Source: CAZFXZ01 sp964523165 (GTDB taxonomy: Bacteria > Patescibacteriota > Patescibacteriia > JACRDY01). From it: 32,251 nucleotides of DNA. The translations under genes were made by a program, and so were the position numbers. Location of the stretch: the NCBI GenBank assembly GCA_964523165.1, contig CAZFXZ010000004.1, positions 1 through 32,251 on the forward strand. The letters run 5' to 3'. The notes under the pieces are model-generated. The model saw only the letters and a program-made list of their open reading frames with translations. It searched no databases and was not told where the DNA came from. Positions 1 through 7,688 of this stretch are shown piece by piece (the stretch's first letter is position 1; each line of letters opens with the position of its first letter).

Positions 1-1
1 C

Positions 2-55
2 AACGGACAGACTTTTGATTGGCCATTAATTGAATATCTTTATGACTGGCGTTAA
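2..55 (+). CDS. 3' end of an upstream gene (partial)
   Basis: Frame 2 is open from the left edge and stops with TAA at 53-55, giving a tail that reads NGQTFDWPLIEYLYDWR. The other two + frames stop at 16-18 and 27-29. The tail would overlap the ATG of the next gene (42) by 14 bases, in keeping with the tightly packed layout here. Since two prepilin-like genes follow, it may be the end of another pilin-cluster protein, but 17 residues are too few to assign a family. Confidence 0.4.
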   Translation, partial: NGQTFDWPLIEYLYDWR

Positions 56-593
56 AAAATCCGGTTTTACCTTGGTTGAATTGCTGGTGACGACCGCCAT
101 ATTTTTGAGTTTAGTCATGTCGATTACCACAATTTTCTTACTGACTCGTCGTTCTGAGCGCTCAACTTTGACCGAACAAACCCTGACCAACCAATTGCGA
201 TTTGTCAGTCAAACTGTTAGTCAAGAAATCAGTCAACACAAGATCGCTTATGATGATTGGTTGCCCCTCACGCCGGGGCCAATATCGGAAATTCATCTGA
301 CCGATATGACGGGTAATGATTTAGAAATTATTGACCTAGATCAAGGTCGAGTAAAAATTAGCCGCGATGGTGGGCAAAGTTGGGCTGATCTGACTACCGC
401 TCAAATCGTCATCGATAAATTTGATCTTTATATCCAACCCCGACTTGATTTTAATGTCATCCAAGCCGGTCAGTATTTGAGCGATCGCCAACCCCTAGTG
501 ACGCTGGTTATCAAAGGTCATCTAGCCGATGATCCGGTCGCTAAAGATTTGTTAATTCAGACTACGGTTTCGAGTCGCGCTTATCAACGTTGA
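42..593 (+). CDS. Type IV prepilin-like protein (PulG/PilW-like minor pilin)
   Basis: This 183-residue protein begins with a short basic leader followed by the class III prepilin signature GFTLVELLV. The prepilin peptidase would cut between G and F, leaving a mature N-terminal Phe with Glu at +5. The hydrophobic stretch that follows is the pilin N-terminal helix, used both as membrane anchor and as packing core of the pilus; the rest is a variable globular part with no cysteines. I chose ATG 42 because the in-frame TTG at 30 only adds four residues. The stop is one base from the ATG of the next gene, so the two are surely co-transcribed. It resembles the minor pilins (PilW/GspJ type) that prime type IV pili or competence pseudopili, but the exact class cannot be read from the sequence. 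The prepilin call is firm and the role is inferred. Confidence 0.8.
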   Translation: MTGVKKSGFTLVELLVTTAIFLSLVMSITTIFLLTRRSERSTLTEQTLTNQLRFVSQTVSQEISQHKIAYDDWLPLTPGPISEIHLTDMTGNDLEIIDLDQGRVKISRDGGQSWADLTTAQIVIDKFDLYIQPRLDFNVIQAGQYLSDRQPLVTLVIKGHLADDPVAKDLLIQTTVSSRAYQR

Positions 594-594
594 T

Positions 595-1353
595 ATGTCA
601 AAAGGTAGTGTAGCAATTTTTACTCTTCTTATCGTCTCAGGTTTTGTCGTGACTGGTTTGGGTTTATCGTTGCTGGTAATTTCTAGTTTACGCCAAACGC
701 AGTTAGTCAGTGATGCGACCGTGGCCTATTACGCCGCTGAATCAGCCTTGGAATATGATTTGTACCAGATCCGTCGCCGCGACGATTTGCCGGCCACTAA
801 TTTTGCCGGTCAGATGCCATTGTCGAGTATGGTGACCAGTGATTATCAAGAAGCCCAAAGTCAAATCAATTTTAGACTATTGGCTAATCAGGCCTATGGT
901 TTGGATGTTTATAGCGCCCAGCCCGCCCCACAATTTGTGCGTTCGGTCCGGCTGTGGGCGGACGATACAGATGCCGGTCAATTAATTGTGGGTTGGGCCG
1001 GTTGGTCTCCAGAAATTGTTTATAATGATTTTTATCAACAAACCATTGTTAACGCCGATCAGCTTGATGGTTATTTGCTGCCATTGGCTCAAGGGGCCAA
1101 CGCTAACGCAATTTTTTGGCGCTTGCGTTTTATGGCTTTAGATGGTGATTTTAACAACATTACTTTAAAAGCTTATTCCGACGTGGCCGGTCAGGATGAA
1201 TTTGCCGTTGATATACCCGGCCTCTTGAGTTTGTCAGCGACCGGGACATTTCGTCGCAGTCAACGCACGATTAGCGTTGCCATGCCGCGCACCGCTCCGT
1301 TGTCGGAAATATTTAGCTACGTCTTGTTTTCTTCGCAAGAGATTAATAAATAA
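595..1353 (+). CDS. PilX-like pilus assembly protein
   Basis: The 252-residue product has a short N-terminal head, a hydrophobic helix at about residues 6-32, and then AYYAAESALEYDLYQIR near residues 44-60. The YYAAESALE-type segment right after the helix is typical of PilX/GspK-like minor pilins and of the prepilin-like proteins next to pilin genes in many bacteria. The canonical GFTLVE cleavage box is absent; the start (MSKGSVAIFTLLIVSG) is a degenerate version. It lies one base after the previous pilin gene and two bases before ligA, so the pilin cluster appears to run into the housekeeping operon. It most likely sits at the pilus tip or helps start assembly at the inner membrane. Family assignment is by N-terminal pattern only. 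Confidence 0.65.
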   Translation: MSKGSVAIFTLLIVSGFVVTGLGLSLLVISSLRQTQLVSDATVAYYAAESALEYDLYQIRRRDDLPATNFAGQMPLSSMVTSDYQEAQSQINFRLLANQAYGLDVYSAQPAPQFVRSVRLWADDTDAGQLIVGWAGWSPEIVYNDFYQQTIVNADQLDGYLLPLAQGANANAIFWRLRFMALDGDFNNITLKAYSDVAGQDEFAVDIPGLLSLSATGTFRRSQRTISVAMPRTAPLSEIFSYVLFSSQEINK

Positions 1354-1355
1354 TT

Positions 1356-3383
1356 ATGGCCAAGTTGTTAAATCATAAACAAGCCCAAGAGCGCGTGGCT
1401 AAATTGATCGAACAGATTGATGATTTTCGTTATCGTTATCATGTTTTAGACGATCCGACGGTTAGTGATACGGTCTACGATTCACTGGCTCAAGAATTAG
1501 CCGAACTAGAAAAACAATATCCGGATTTAAAACAAAAAAACTCACCACTTAGCCGTATCGGTGGTCAAGCTCTAGACAAGTTTGTTAAAGTCAAACACGC
1601 CGTGCGACAATGGTCTTTTAATGATGCTTTTAGTGAGCAAGATTTACAAGACTGGCAAGAACGCATTAGTAAAATTTTGACTAAAAGTTTGGGTCACCAA
1701 CCAACAATTGAATATTGTTGTGAGCTGAAAATCGACGGTTTGCACGTTGTTTTGACTTATGAAGATGGTCAGTTAAAAACCGCCGCCACGCGCGGTGACG
1801 GTTTAATCGGTGAGGACGTGACTGGTAATGTCAAAACCATTCAAAGCTTGCCTTTGATGATCAAACAAACCGGGACAATCATCGTCGAGGGAGAAATTTG
1901 GTTGTCGTCTGAACAGCTAAAAAAAATCAACCAACAACGACAAAAAGAAAATTTGCCGCTTTTTGCCAATCCGCGCAACGCCGCGGCCGGCGCTATCCGC
2001 CAACTTGATCCAGCTATTGCTGCTGACCGTAAATTGGATTGTTTTATTTACGACTGGTCGGGTGGTGATCAGACTTTACCGTTGACGCAAACGCAGGAAT
2101 TAGCCGAATTAAAAAAGCTTAAATTTAAAGTCAATGATCATTATAAACTTTGCCATAATTTGGATGAAGTCGTGACTTATTGGCAAAAGTGGCAAGACAA
2201 GAGAGACAAACAGCCCTACTGGATCGATGGTATTGTGGTCAAAGTCAATCATCGACGTTATCAAGAAATTTTGGGTCATGTCGGCAAGGCGCCACGTTGG
2301 GCCATGGCTTTTAAATTTCCAGCCGAACAAGCCACAACCATTGTCGAAGATATTTCAGTTCAGGTTGGACGACTGGGGACGCTAACGCCAGTTGCTCATT
2401 TGCGGCCGGTCAAGCTGGCCGGCACGACGGTCCGACGGGCCACGCTGCACAATCAAGATCAGATCGAGCGTTTGGGTTTGAAAATTGGCGATACGGTCAT
2501 CGTTCAAAAAGCTGGCGATATTATTCCCGAAGTGGTTAGTGTTTTGACAAAAATGCGCAACGGTTCGGAAAAATCTTTTGCTTTGCCGCAACGTTGCCCG
2601 ATTTGCCAGTCACCAACCGAAAAGCGTTCGACTTTGGATGGGCGGGGTGTAGCGGTGTTTTGTACCAACAAACATTGCGCGGCTCAACAACAAGCCAGAT
2701 TGAAACATTTTGTAGCTAAAAAAGCTTTTGATATTGAGGGTTTGGGCCACAAAATCATTGAGCAACTTTTGGCCGAAGATTTGATCAAAGATGCCGCCGA
2801 CATTTTTGATTTAACGGTTGATGATCTTAAACCCCTGGAACGTTTTGCCGACAAGTCAGCGCAAAATTTGATCGCCAGTATTCAACAGGCCAAAAACATT
2901 AGTTTAGCCCGGTTTATTTTTGCCTTAGGTATCGAACATGTTGGTGAAGAAACGGCCATTGCTCTAGCCAATCATTTTGGTAGTTTGGAAAAAATCAGCC
3001 ATTGTTCTAGTCAAGATTTTGAACAAATCCCGGATATTGGTCCGGTTGTGGCCCGCTCTTTGGCCGCCTTTTTTACTGAAGCTAAAAATCAAAGATTATT
3101 ACAGCGTTTATTGGCCGCCGGCATTCAGATTTCTCAAGGACAAAAAAATACTAGTCAAAAATTAGCCGGTCAGACTATCGTCGTGACTGGCGTGTTGCCG
3201 ACTTTAAGCCGCGAGCAGGCGCATGAGTTGATCAGAAAAAATGGCGGCAAAGTTTCGAGTAGTGTTTCGGCCAAAACTTCTTATGTGGTAGTTGGTGATA
3301 AGCCGGGCTCTAAATATGAAGAGTCGAAAAAGCTGGACCTGAAGATATTGACTGAAAAAGATTTTTTGAATTTATTAAAATAA
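1356..3383 (+). CDS. ligA: NAD-dependent DNA ligase LigA
   Basis: LigA seals nicks between Okazaki fragments and in repair, using NAD+ to adenylate itself. The 675 residues match the usual length and contain all expected parts. The N-terminal Ia region (about 10-60) has RYRYHVLDDPTVSD. The adenylation domain has catalytic Lys125 in ELKIDG and the downstream DGIVVKV motif near 291. The OB fold includes GRLGTLTPVA near 338. A four-cysteine zinc finger is formed by C414, C417, C436 and C441. A helix-hairpin-helix region lies at about 455-590. The C-terminal BRCT domain is at about 602-675 (GQTIVVTGVLP and GGKVSSSVSAKTSYVVVG). The usual HxxPMLSL motif is altered to HAVRQWSFNDAF near 81-92. The start is two bases after the preceding stop, without a Shine-Dalgarno. 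Confidence 0.97.
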   Translation: MAKLLNHKQAQERVAKLIEQIDDFRYRYHVLDDPTVSDTVYDSLAQELAELEKQYPDLKQKNSPLSRIGGQALDKFVKVKHAVRQWSFNDAFSEQDLQDWQERISKILTKSLGHQPTIEYCCELKIDGLHVVLTYEDGQLKTAATRGDGLIGEDVTGNVKTIQSLPLMIKQTGTIIVEGEIWLSSEQLKKINQQRQKENLPLFANPRNAAAGAIRQLDPAIAADRKLDCFIYDWSGGDQTLPLTQTQELAELKKLKFKVNDHYKLCHNLDEVVTYWQKWQDKRDKQPYWIDGIVVKVNHRRYQEILGHVGKAPRWAMAFKFPAEQATTIVEDISVQVGRLGTLTPVAHLRPVKLAGTTVRRATLHNQDQIERLGLKIGDTVIVQKAGDIIPEVVSVLTKMRNGSEKSFALPQRCPICQSPTEKRSTLDGRGVAVFCTNKHCAAQQQARLKHFVAKKAFDIEGLGHKIIEQLLAEDLIKDAADIFDLTVDDLKPLERFADKSAQNLIASIQQAKNISLARFIFALGIEHVGEETAIALANHFGSLEKISHCSSQDFEQIPDIGPVVARSLAAFFTEAKNQRLLQRLLAAGIQISQGQKNTSQKLAGQTIVVTGVLPTLSREQAHELIRKNGGKVSSSVSAKTSYVVVGDKPGSKYEESKKLDLKILTEKDFLNLLK

Positions 3384-3389
3384 AAAAAG

Positions 3390-3580
3390 CGAAGGGGGAA
3401 TAAGGGTATTCCCAACTGCCAGGCTAAAGTCCGTGACGGGGGAATTGTCACATCGGGGGATGGCAGTCATGACGTTTTGTGTCGCAGCCGCGGGCCTAGT
3501 CGGCGTTTGATCCCTTGCCTTGACCACAGGCGTTGGACCCGACCGAAGGGACGACACGTCATCCTTCTTGTCTGTCATCC
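3390..3580. other. GC-rich, highly palindromic intergenic block (structured RNA or dispersed repeat)
   Basis: Between ligA and the gatC promoter lies a stretch richer in G+C than its flanks, with several exact complementary arms. GGGAATA (3396-3402) pairs with TATTCCC (3407-3413) over a 4-base loop. CTGCCA (3416-3421) pairs with TGGCAG (3461-3466), enclosing GTGAC (3433-3437) and GTCAC (3447-3451). ATGAC (3469-3473) and GTGTCG (3479-3484) pair with CGACAC (3552-3557) and GTCAT (3558-3562), leaving one 5-base bulge. TCCCTT (3511-3516) pairs with AAGGGA (3546-3551), enclosing GCCT/AGGC. An alternative arm GATGGCAG (3459-3466) can pair with CTGTCATC (3572-3579), excluding the second hairpin. I do not recognise RNase P, tmRNA or SRP RNA core motifs. 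It could be a non-coding RNA, a cis-regulatory leader, or a REP/MITE-like repeat. The strand is unknown. Confidence 0.6.
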
Positions 3581-3598
3581 TAGATTTTTCTAATAAAT

Positions 3599-3628
3599 TT
3601 GTCAATTTTAGATCAGCTTTGCTATAAT
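3599..3628 (+). promoter_or_regulatory. Promoter for gatCA
   Basis: A -35 box TTGTCA (3599-3604) is followed after 18 bases by a perfect -10 box TATAAT (3623-3628). The -10 carries the TGn extension (TGCTATAAT). Only nine bases separate it from the gatC ATG at 3638, so transcription should begin two or three bases before the start codon and give a practically leaderless mRNA. Confidence 0.8.
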
Positions 3629-3637
3629 CAAGTAACT

Positions 3638-3937
3638 ATGGTTTTGAAAATTAGCGACGTCCAACATTTGGCCAAACTGGCGCGTTTGGCGCTAAGTCAG
3701 TCAGAAGAAGAGCGGATGGGCAAGGAATTGTCCTCAATTTTAGATTACATTGATCAATTAAAAAATATCGATGTTGATTTGTCGACCATTACTATTCACA
3801 AAGAACCACAGAGCTTGTCGTCAGTCACGCGCCCCGATCAAGCCATGATTTGTCCTGACGACATACGTCAAGCGATTTTGGCTAATGTACCGGATTTACA
3901 AGTCAATTTGATTAAAGTCCCTAACGTTTTTGAATAA
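3638..3937 (+). CDS. gatC: Asp/Glu-tRNA amidotransferase subunit C (GatC)
   Basis: GatC is the small scaffold subunit that holds GatA and GatB together in the GatCAB complex, which converts misacylated Glu-tRNA(Gln) and/or Asp-tRNA(Asn) to the amide form. The 99-residue product shows the family pattern: ISDVQHLAKLARLALSQSEEE at the start, then ILDYIDQLKNIDVD and a late DDIRQAILANVPD. I placed the start at ATG 3638, not the upstream TTG at 3599. The upstream codons overlap the promoter, and family members begin just before the ISxxDVxHLAxLARL-type motif. The stop is two bases before the gatA ATG. gatB is not in this window and must lie elsewhere if the complex is functional. Confidence 0.93.
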   Translation: MVLKISDVQHLAKLARLALSQSEEERMGKELSSILDYIDQLKNIDVDLSTITIHKEPQSLSSVTRPDQAMICPDDIRQAILANVPDLQVNLIKVPNVFE

Positions 3938-3939
3938 AC

Positions 3940-5394
3940 ATGAAACTCTGCCATCTCAATATCAGTCAGGCCAGTCAAGGTTTGCGGGCCAAAGAATTTT
4001 CGTCAGTTGAGCTGACAAAGTCCTGTTTGGAACACATCAGTCAAACCGATCCAGATATCCATGCTTTTTTGACCGTGGCTGACAAGTCAGCTCTAGCTCA
4101 GGCTGAAGCGGCTGATGATATGTTGGCCCAAGGTCGGGCCGATGTTTTGACCGGCATCCCCATGGCTATTAAAGATGTTATTAGTACGGCCGGTATTAAG
4201 ACCACGGCCGCTTCAAAAATGTTAGAAAATTTTGTCGCGACTTATGATGCCACGGCCGTGACTAGACTGGTAGAACGTGGTGCGGTAATAATTGGCAAGA
4301 CTAATTTGGACGAATTCGCTCATGGAGCTTCAACTGAGTACTCGGCGTTTGGTCTGACTAAAAATCCTTGGGATACCAGTCGAGTGGCTGGTGGTTCTTC
4401 CGGTGGCTCGGCCGCGGCTGTCGCGGCTCATCAAGCTTTGGCAGCTTTGGGTACGGACACGGGTGGCTCTATCCGCCATCCGGCCGCCTTTTGCGGTTGT
4501 GTTGGTTTAAAACCAACTTATGGTCGAGTTTCTCGCTCTGGTTTGTTGTCGATGACTTCATCGACTGACGTTATCGGACCTTTGACCAAAACCGTGGTGG
4601 AGGCCGCTTATGTGTTGTCGGCTATAGCCGGTCCGGATGCGGCTGATGCTACGTCGTCCAAAATGCCCGTGGCTGATTATTTAGCCGCCGTCGATCGGCC
4701 CAATATTCAAGATTTGAAAATTGGTGTGCCTCGACAATTCATCGAAGGTGGTTTGAATGAAGAAATCAGGCGGTTGATAGCTGACAGTCTGACGGCTTTA
4801 GAAAAACTGGGCGCGCAAATTGTCCCGATCGACTTGCCCCATGCCTTGTTGGCCGTGCCGGCTTATTATGTCATCACGCCATCAGAAGTCTCGGCCAATT
4901 TGTCGCGTTATGACAGTATTAGATTTGGTCATCGTTTGGCTCATGACAATCTGGAAGATCGTTATAGTCAAAGTCGGGGAGCGGGTTTTGGCCCAGAAGT
5001 TAAACGTCGCATCATGATCGGGACGTATGCCTTGTCAGCCGGCTATTATGACGCTTATTATTTGACAGCGCAAAAAGTTCGCGAAGTCATAAAGCGTGAA
5101 GTAGCGGAAATCTTTAAAAAAGTTGATGTTATCGCCAGCCCGACGGCGCCGGATGTGGCCTTTAAGATTGGTCAAAAGTCTGACGATCCGGTGGCTATGT
5201 ATTTGGAAGATATTTATTTGTCTTTAGCCAGCATGACGGGTCTGCCGGCTTTGTCGCTGCCCTGTGGTTTTAGCCAAAATTTGCCGGTTGGCTTGCAATT
5301 AATTGGTAAGTGGTTTGACGAAGCGACAATTTTATCAGCCGGGGCCGCTTATCAAACAGTCACGGCTTGGCATGAAAGTAAGCCGCTAGATTAA
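3940..5394 (+). CDS. gatA: Asp/Glu-tRNA amidotransferase subunit A (GatA)
   Basis: GatA is the glutaminase subunit of GatCAB: it releases ammonia from glutamine, which is channelled to GatB for transamidation of the aminoacyl-tRNA. The 484-residue length is normal for the family. The amidase-signature Ser-cisSer-Lys triad is visible as Lys78 in IPMAIKDV, Ser153 in GGSSGGSAAA and Ser177 in GTDTGGSIRHPA, with the same spacing (75 and 24) as characterised GatA enzymes. The later GTYALSAGYYDAYY and ASPTAP segments are also typical. It sits two bases after gatC under the same promoter. Lineages that lack AsnRS or GlnRS depend on this complex; the tRNA-Asn at 15765 could be one of its substrates, but that is inference. 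Confidence 0.97.
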   Translation: MKLCHLNISQASQGLRAKEFSSVELTKSCLEHISQTDPDIHAFLTVADKSALAQAEAADDMLAQGRADVLTGIPMAIKDVISTAGIKTTAASKMLENFVATYDATAVTRLVERGAVIIGKTNLDEFAHGASTEYSAFGLTKNPWDTSRVAGGSSGGSAAAVAAHQALAALGTDTGGSIRHPAAFCGCVGLKPTYGRVSRSGLLSMTSSTDVIGPLTKTVVEAAYVLSAIAGPDAADATSSKMPVADYLAAVDRPNIQDLKIGVPRQFIEGGLNEEIRRLIADSLTALEKLGAQIVPIDLPHALLAVPAYYVITPSEVSANLSRYDSIRFGHRLAHDNLEDRYSQSRGAGFGPEVKRRIMIGTYALSAGYYDAYYLTAQKVREVIKREVAEIFKKVDVIASPTAPDVAFKIGQKSDDPVAMYLEDIYLSLASMTGLPALSLPCGFSQNLPVGLQLIGKWFDEATILSAGAAYQTVTAWHESKPLD

Positions 5395-5397
5395 TTT

Positions 5398-5826
5398 ATG
5401 ACCACTACCACTTTAATTTTAATTATTATTGGCGGGGCGATAGCGTTGTTTATTTTAATGTATTTGGCCAGTCGTTTGAGACGTCAGCCGGATTTATATG
5501 GTTGGAGTCGAGAAGAAATTGCCAAACGTTGGTCGGAAATAGAAAAACTAATGAATGGCCAGTCGGAAATAGAATTTAAAATGGCCGTTTTGGAAGCCGA
5601 TAAAATTTTAGATGGCGGCTTGAAATCTTTGGGTATAGCTGGGACTACTACGGGCGAAAGACTCAAAGTCGTGGGTAGTAACAATCCGAAGCTTCGTGAT
5701 CTGTGGTTTGGCCACAAAATCCGCAATCGTTTGGTCCATGAACCTTCTTATCATTTGTCACGCTCCGAAGCTGTCGCCGCGATCAAGAGTTTTAAACAAG
5801 GTCTAAAAGATTTACGTTTGTTGTAA
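5398..5826 (+). CDS. Membrane-anchored HEPN-like protein of unknown function
   Basis: The 142-residue product has one N-terminal membrane helix (about residues 5-24), a short basic stretch (RLRR), and a soluble helical domain. Within it LWFGHKIRNRLVHEP holds an RNxxxH motif (Arg109, Asn110, His114), which is the hallmark of HEPN domains. HEPN proteins are often ribonucleases or nucleotide-binding accessory proteins. The surrounding helices (AVLEADKILDGGLKSLGI before, SEAVAAIKSFKQGLKDL after) fit the helical HEPN layout. The gene follows gatA after TTT and has no Shine-Dalgarno. No toxin-antitoxin partner is next to it; it sits inside a housekeeping operon, so a toxin role is not suggested. 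Proteins of this shape look like conserved hypothetical proteins, and the HEPN assignment rests on the motif alone. Confidence 0.6.
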   Translation: MTTTTLILIIIGGAIALFILMYLASRLRRQPDLYGWSREEIAKRWSEIEKLMNGQSEIEFKMAVLEADKILDGGLKSLGIAGTTTGERLKVVGSNNPKLRDLWFGHKIRNRLVHEPSYHLSRSEAVAAIKSFKQGLKDLRLL

Positions 5827-5829
5827 AAT

Positions 5830-6942
5830 ATGAAAACAAAATTTTTATTTTTGGTCATCAGCTTGATCATGGTCGGCGCTTGGCCGCAAGCCAGTCGGGC
5901 GTCTTATGAACACGATTTGGCTTTTCGTGAAGATAGTTTGCGGCTAGCTTATGGCGATGTCATTGTTGGCAAGGAAATGAGACTTTTGGCCAAGATTTAT
6001 AATTTGGGTACGGTAGACATGAAAGGTGGTGTGGCTTTTTATTTTGGCAGTCAGCTAATTGGCAATTCTCAGGAAGTTTCAGTTTTGAGCGGATCATCCG
6101 ACGACGTTTGGGTAACATTTACCGTCCCGGATCAGCCTTTTAATATTCGGGCCATTATTATCACGCCCGATGTCAGTGATCAACGGCCCGATAATAATCA
6201 AGCCCTAACGCCTTTTTATAATCCGGATATTGATACTGATCGCGACGGTAAGGCAGATGCCAAAGATACTGATGACGACAATGACGGTTTGAGTGATGAG
6301 CAAGAGTTGACCAAGGGCACAGACCCCAAAGATGCTGATAGTGACAACGACGGCAAATCTGATTTACATGATTTTTATCCGCTGGACGGCAGTCGCTGGC
6401 AAGAAGAAGTGGTTAAGCCACAAGAAGTGATCACAACGACAATCGTTGACCAGCCGGTCGTAGCTGTTACTGACGAGCCAGTTTCACCCAGTGTGGCGAC
6501 GGTCGACAACCAAGAAACACCTGTCACGGCTGAGTCGGCGACAAGTGAAACCGTACTGACCTCAACGATTGGTATTTTGCGCCCATCGATTTTTGCTAAT
6601 CGTCGTGGTTATAAAACCTACAGTTTTGCCAGTGATTTGCCGGGTGAGGTAGTTGATCAATATCAATATTTTTGGACTTTTGGCGATGGTGGACAGTCGG
6701 TGGAACGCATCCCTAAACATCATTATCGACAAGGCGGGACTTATGAGGTAACATTAACTATCGAAGATCAAAATCGACAAACCTTTATGACCAAGATGAC
6801 GATTGAAGTTGGTTGGTTTGATCCCGGTAATTGGCAGGTCTGGCTGTCGATTAGCCTCTTGATCATTATCGGCGCCGTTTTGCTGAGCAGTCTAAGCACT
6901 TCAGGGCAAGAAAAATTTAAAAAATATTTTAATAAATCATAA
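5830..6942 (+). CDS. Secreted, membrane-tethered protein with Ca-binding repeats and a PKD domain
   Basis: The 370-residue product has a signal peptide (residues 1-24, ending ASRA) and then a beta-rich region (about 30-125) resembling a CARDB-type adhesion fold. Acidic thrombospondin type 3-like repeats follow at about 134-180 (DTDRDGKAD, DTDDDNDGLSD, DSDNDGKSD), which usually bind calcium. A Thr/Val/Pro-rich linker comes next, then a PKD domain at about 265-328 with the diagnostic FWTFGDGG and the later GGTYEVTLTIED. A C-terminal membrane helix (about 335-357) and a short basic tail complete it. This order fits a surface protein held by its C-terminus in the cytoplasmic membrane, perhaps for adhesion to host cells or to the S-layer. 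It starts three bases after the previous stop. No enzymatic motif is visible. Confidence 0.8.
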   Translation: MKTKFLFLVISLIMVGAWPQASRASYEHDLAFREDSLRLAYGDVIVGKEMRLLAKIYNLGTVDMKGGVAFYFGSQLIGNSQEVSVLSGSSDDVWVTFTVPDQPFNIRAIIITPDVSDQRPDNNQALTPFYNPDIDTDRDGKADAKDTDDDNDGLSDEQELTKGTDPKDADSDNDGKSDLHDFYPLDGSRWQEEVVKPQEVITTTIVDQPVVAVTDEPVSPSVATVDNQETPVTAESATSETVLTSTIGILRPSIFANRRGYKTYSFASDLPGEVVDQYQYFWTFGDGGQSVERIPKHHYRQGGTYEVTLTIEDQNRQTFMTKMTIEVGWFDPGNWQVWLSISLLIIIGAVLLSSLSTSGQEKFKKYFNKS

Positions 6943-6948
6943 GTTATT

Positions 6949-7599
6949 ATGTCAGAACAAAATAATTTTTTGGGTAGTACACCAAGTAAGGTCACGTTTT
7001 TGTTGGGCTTGCTGGGTGGGGTGGCGGCCGTGGCCGTCGTTGGTTTGATATTTGTTTTAATTAGTGGGGGCAATTTTGATTGGTTTAAATCTGATGGTGG
7101 CACTGACGTGGTGGCGACTGAAAATAATGATGAAGTTGTCCCAACTCAGCCGGAAGAGGTGACAGATATGCCGTCCGTCAAAGCCGATGTTGCCGAGGTG
7201 GCCACTTATTTTCAACCGGAAACTCCGGCCGAGGTTTGTAGCCAAGATGGCAAGCCGATCATCAGACTTTTTTCCACGACTTGGTGTCCGCATTGCCAAT
7301 GGATTGGCGAAACTTTCAACAAAGTCGCGGCCGAATATGTGGCGGCTGGTAAAATCATAGCTTACCACTGGGAGCTCGATACCGGTGACGATGCTTTGAC
7401 GGAAACCGTCGAAACGGCTGTGCCGCAGTCAGAAGGTGCAATCTATACGAAGTTTAATCCCCGTCAATCAATCCCAACTTTTGTCTTTGGTTGTAAGTAT
7501 TTCCGCATTGGTAACGGCTATGAAGCGCAGCAAGATTTAGCTAGTGAAGAAAAAGAATTTCGAGCTTTGTTTGACAAGCTGATTACGGAAGTTAAATAG
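6949..7599 (+). CDS. Membrane-anchored thioredoxin-fold protein
   Basis: The 216-residue product begins with a short polar head and a membrane helix (about 15-39). A low-complexity acidic linker follows and then a thioredoxin-like domain with a CPHC active site (Cys113-Cys116) in RLFSTTWCPHCQWIG. A likely cis-Pro loop lies in SIPTFVFGCKY, where an extra cysteine follows. The topology puts the active site outside the cytoplasmic membrane, so thiol oxidation, isomerisation or reduction in the envelope is the probable role. Its first 35 residues closely resemble those of the DsbA-like protein at 30738 (PSKVTFLLGLLG against PSRVAFLLGLLG), although the catalytic domains differ. The gene ends the gatCA-led run and is followed by a hairpin at 7623. 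Confidence 0.82.
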   Translation: MSEQNNFLGSTPSKVTFLLGLLGGVAAVAVVGLIFVLISGGNFDWFKSDGGTDVVATENNDEVVPTQPEEVTDMPSVKADVAEVATYFQPETPAEVCSQDGKPIIRLFSTTWCPHCQWIGETFNKVAAEYVAAGKIIAYHWELDTGDDALTETVETAVPQSEGAIYTKFNPRQSIPTFVFGCKYFRIGNGYEAQQDLASEEKEFRALFDKLITEVK

Positions 7600-7622
7600 A
7601 GCGATAAATTGATGAAAAAACT

Positions 7623-7645
7623 GGGCCGCCACAACGCGGCCCTTT
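7623..7645 (+). terminator. Probable terminator after the gatCA-led operon
   Basis: GGGCCGC (7623-7629) and GCGGCCC (7636-7642) form a perfect 7-bp G+C-rich stem with a 6-base loop, 24 bases after the preceding stop codon. Only three T follow, so it is a weak intrinsic terminator or a 3'-end stabilising hairpin. Confidence 0.55.
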
Positions 7646-7647
7646 GC

Positions 7648-7676
7648 TTGAAAAAAAGATTGAGGGCTGGTAGGAT
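7648..7676 (+). promoter_or_regulatory. Promoter for the tRNA-Ser region
   Basis: TTGAAA (7648-7653) and TAGGAT (7671-7676) are separated by exactly 17 bases. Transcription would start near 7683, just before the broken tRNA-Ser copy, and run through the intact tRNA-Ser. The -10 box and the bases after it (GGTAGGATAGGGGA) are nearly repeated at the dnaG promoter (GGTAAGATAGGGGA at 12054). Confidence 0.6.
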
Positions 7677-7688
7677 AGGGGAGCTTAT

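Noticed and set aside
3390..3580. RNase P RNA, tmRNA or SRP RNA
   Set aside because: An AAAGTCCG stretch at 3426 recalls RNase P, but the other conserved regions (ACAGAAA and the GNRA-rich core) are missing; no tmRNA tRNA-like ends or SRP core were found.
3375..3605. 76-codon reverse-strand open frame over the structured block
   Set aside because: Composition reflects the palindromic repeats; no RBS, no family resemblance, opposite to all other genes.
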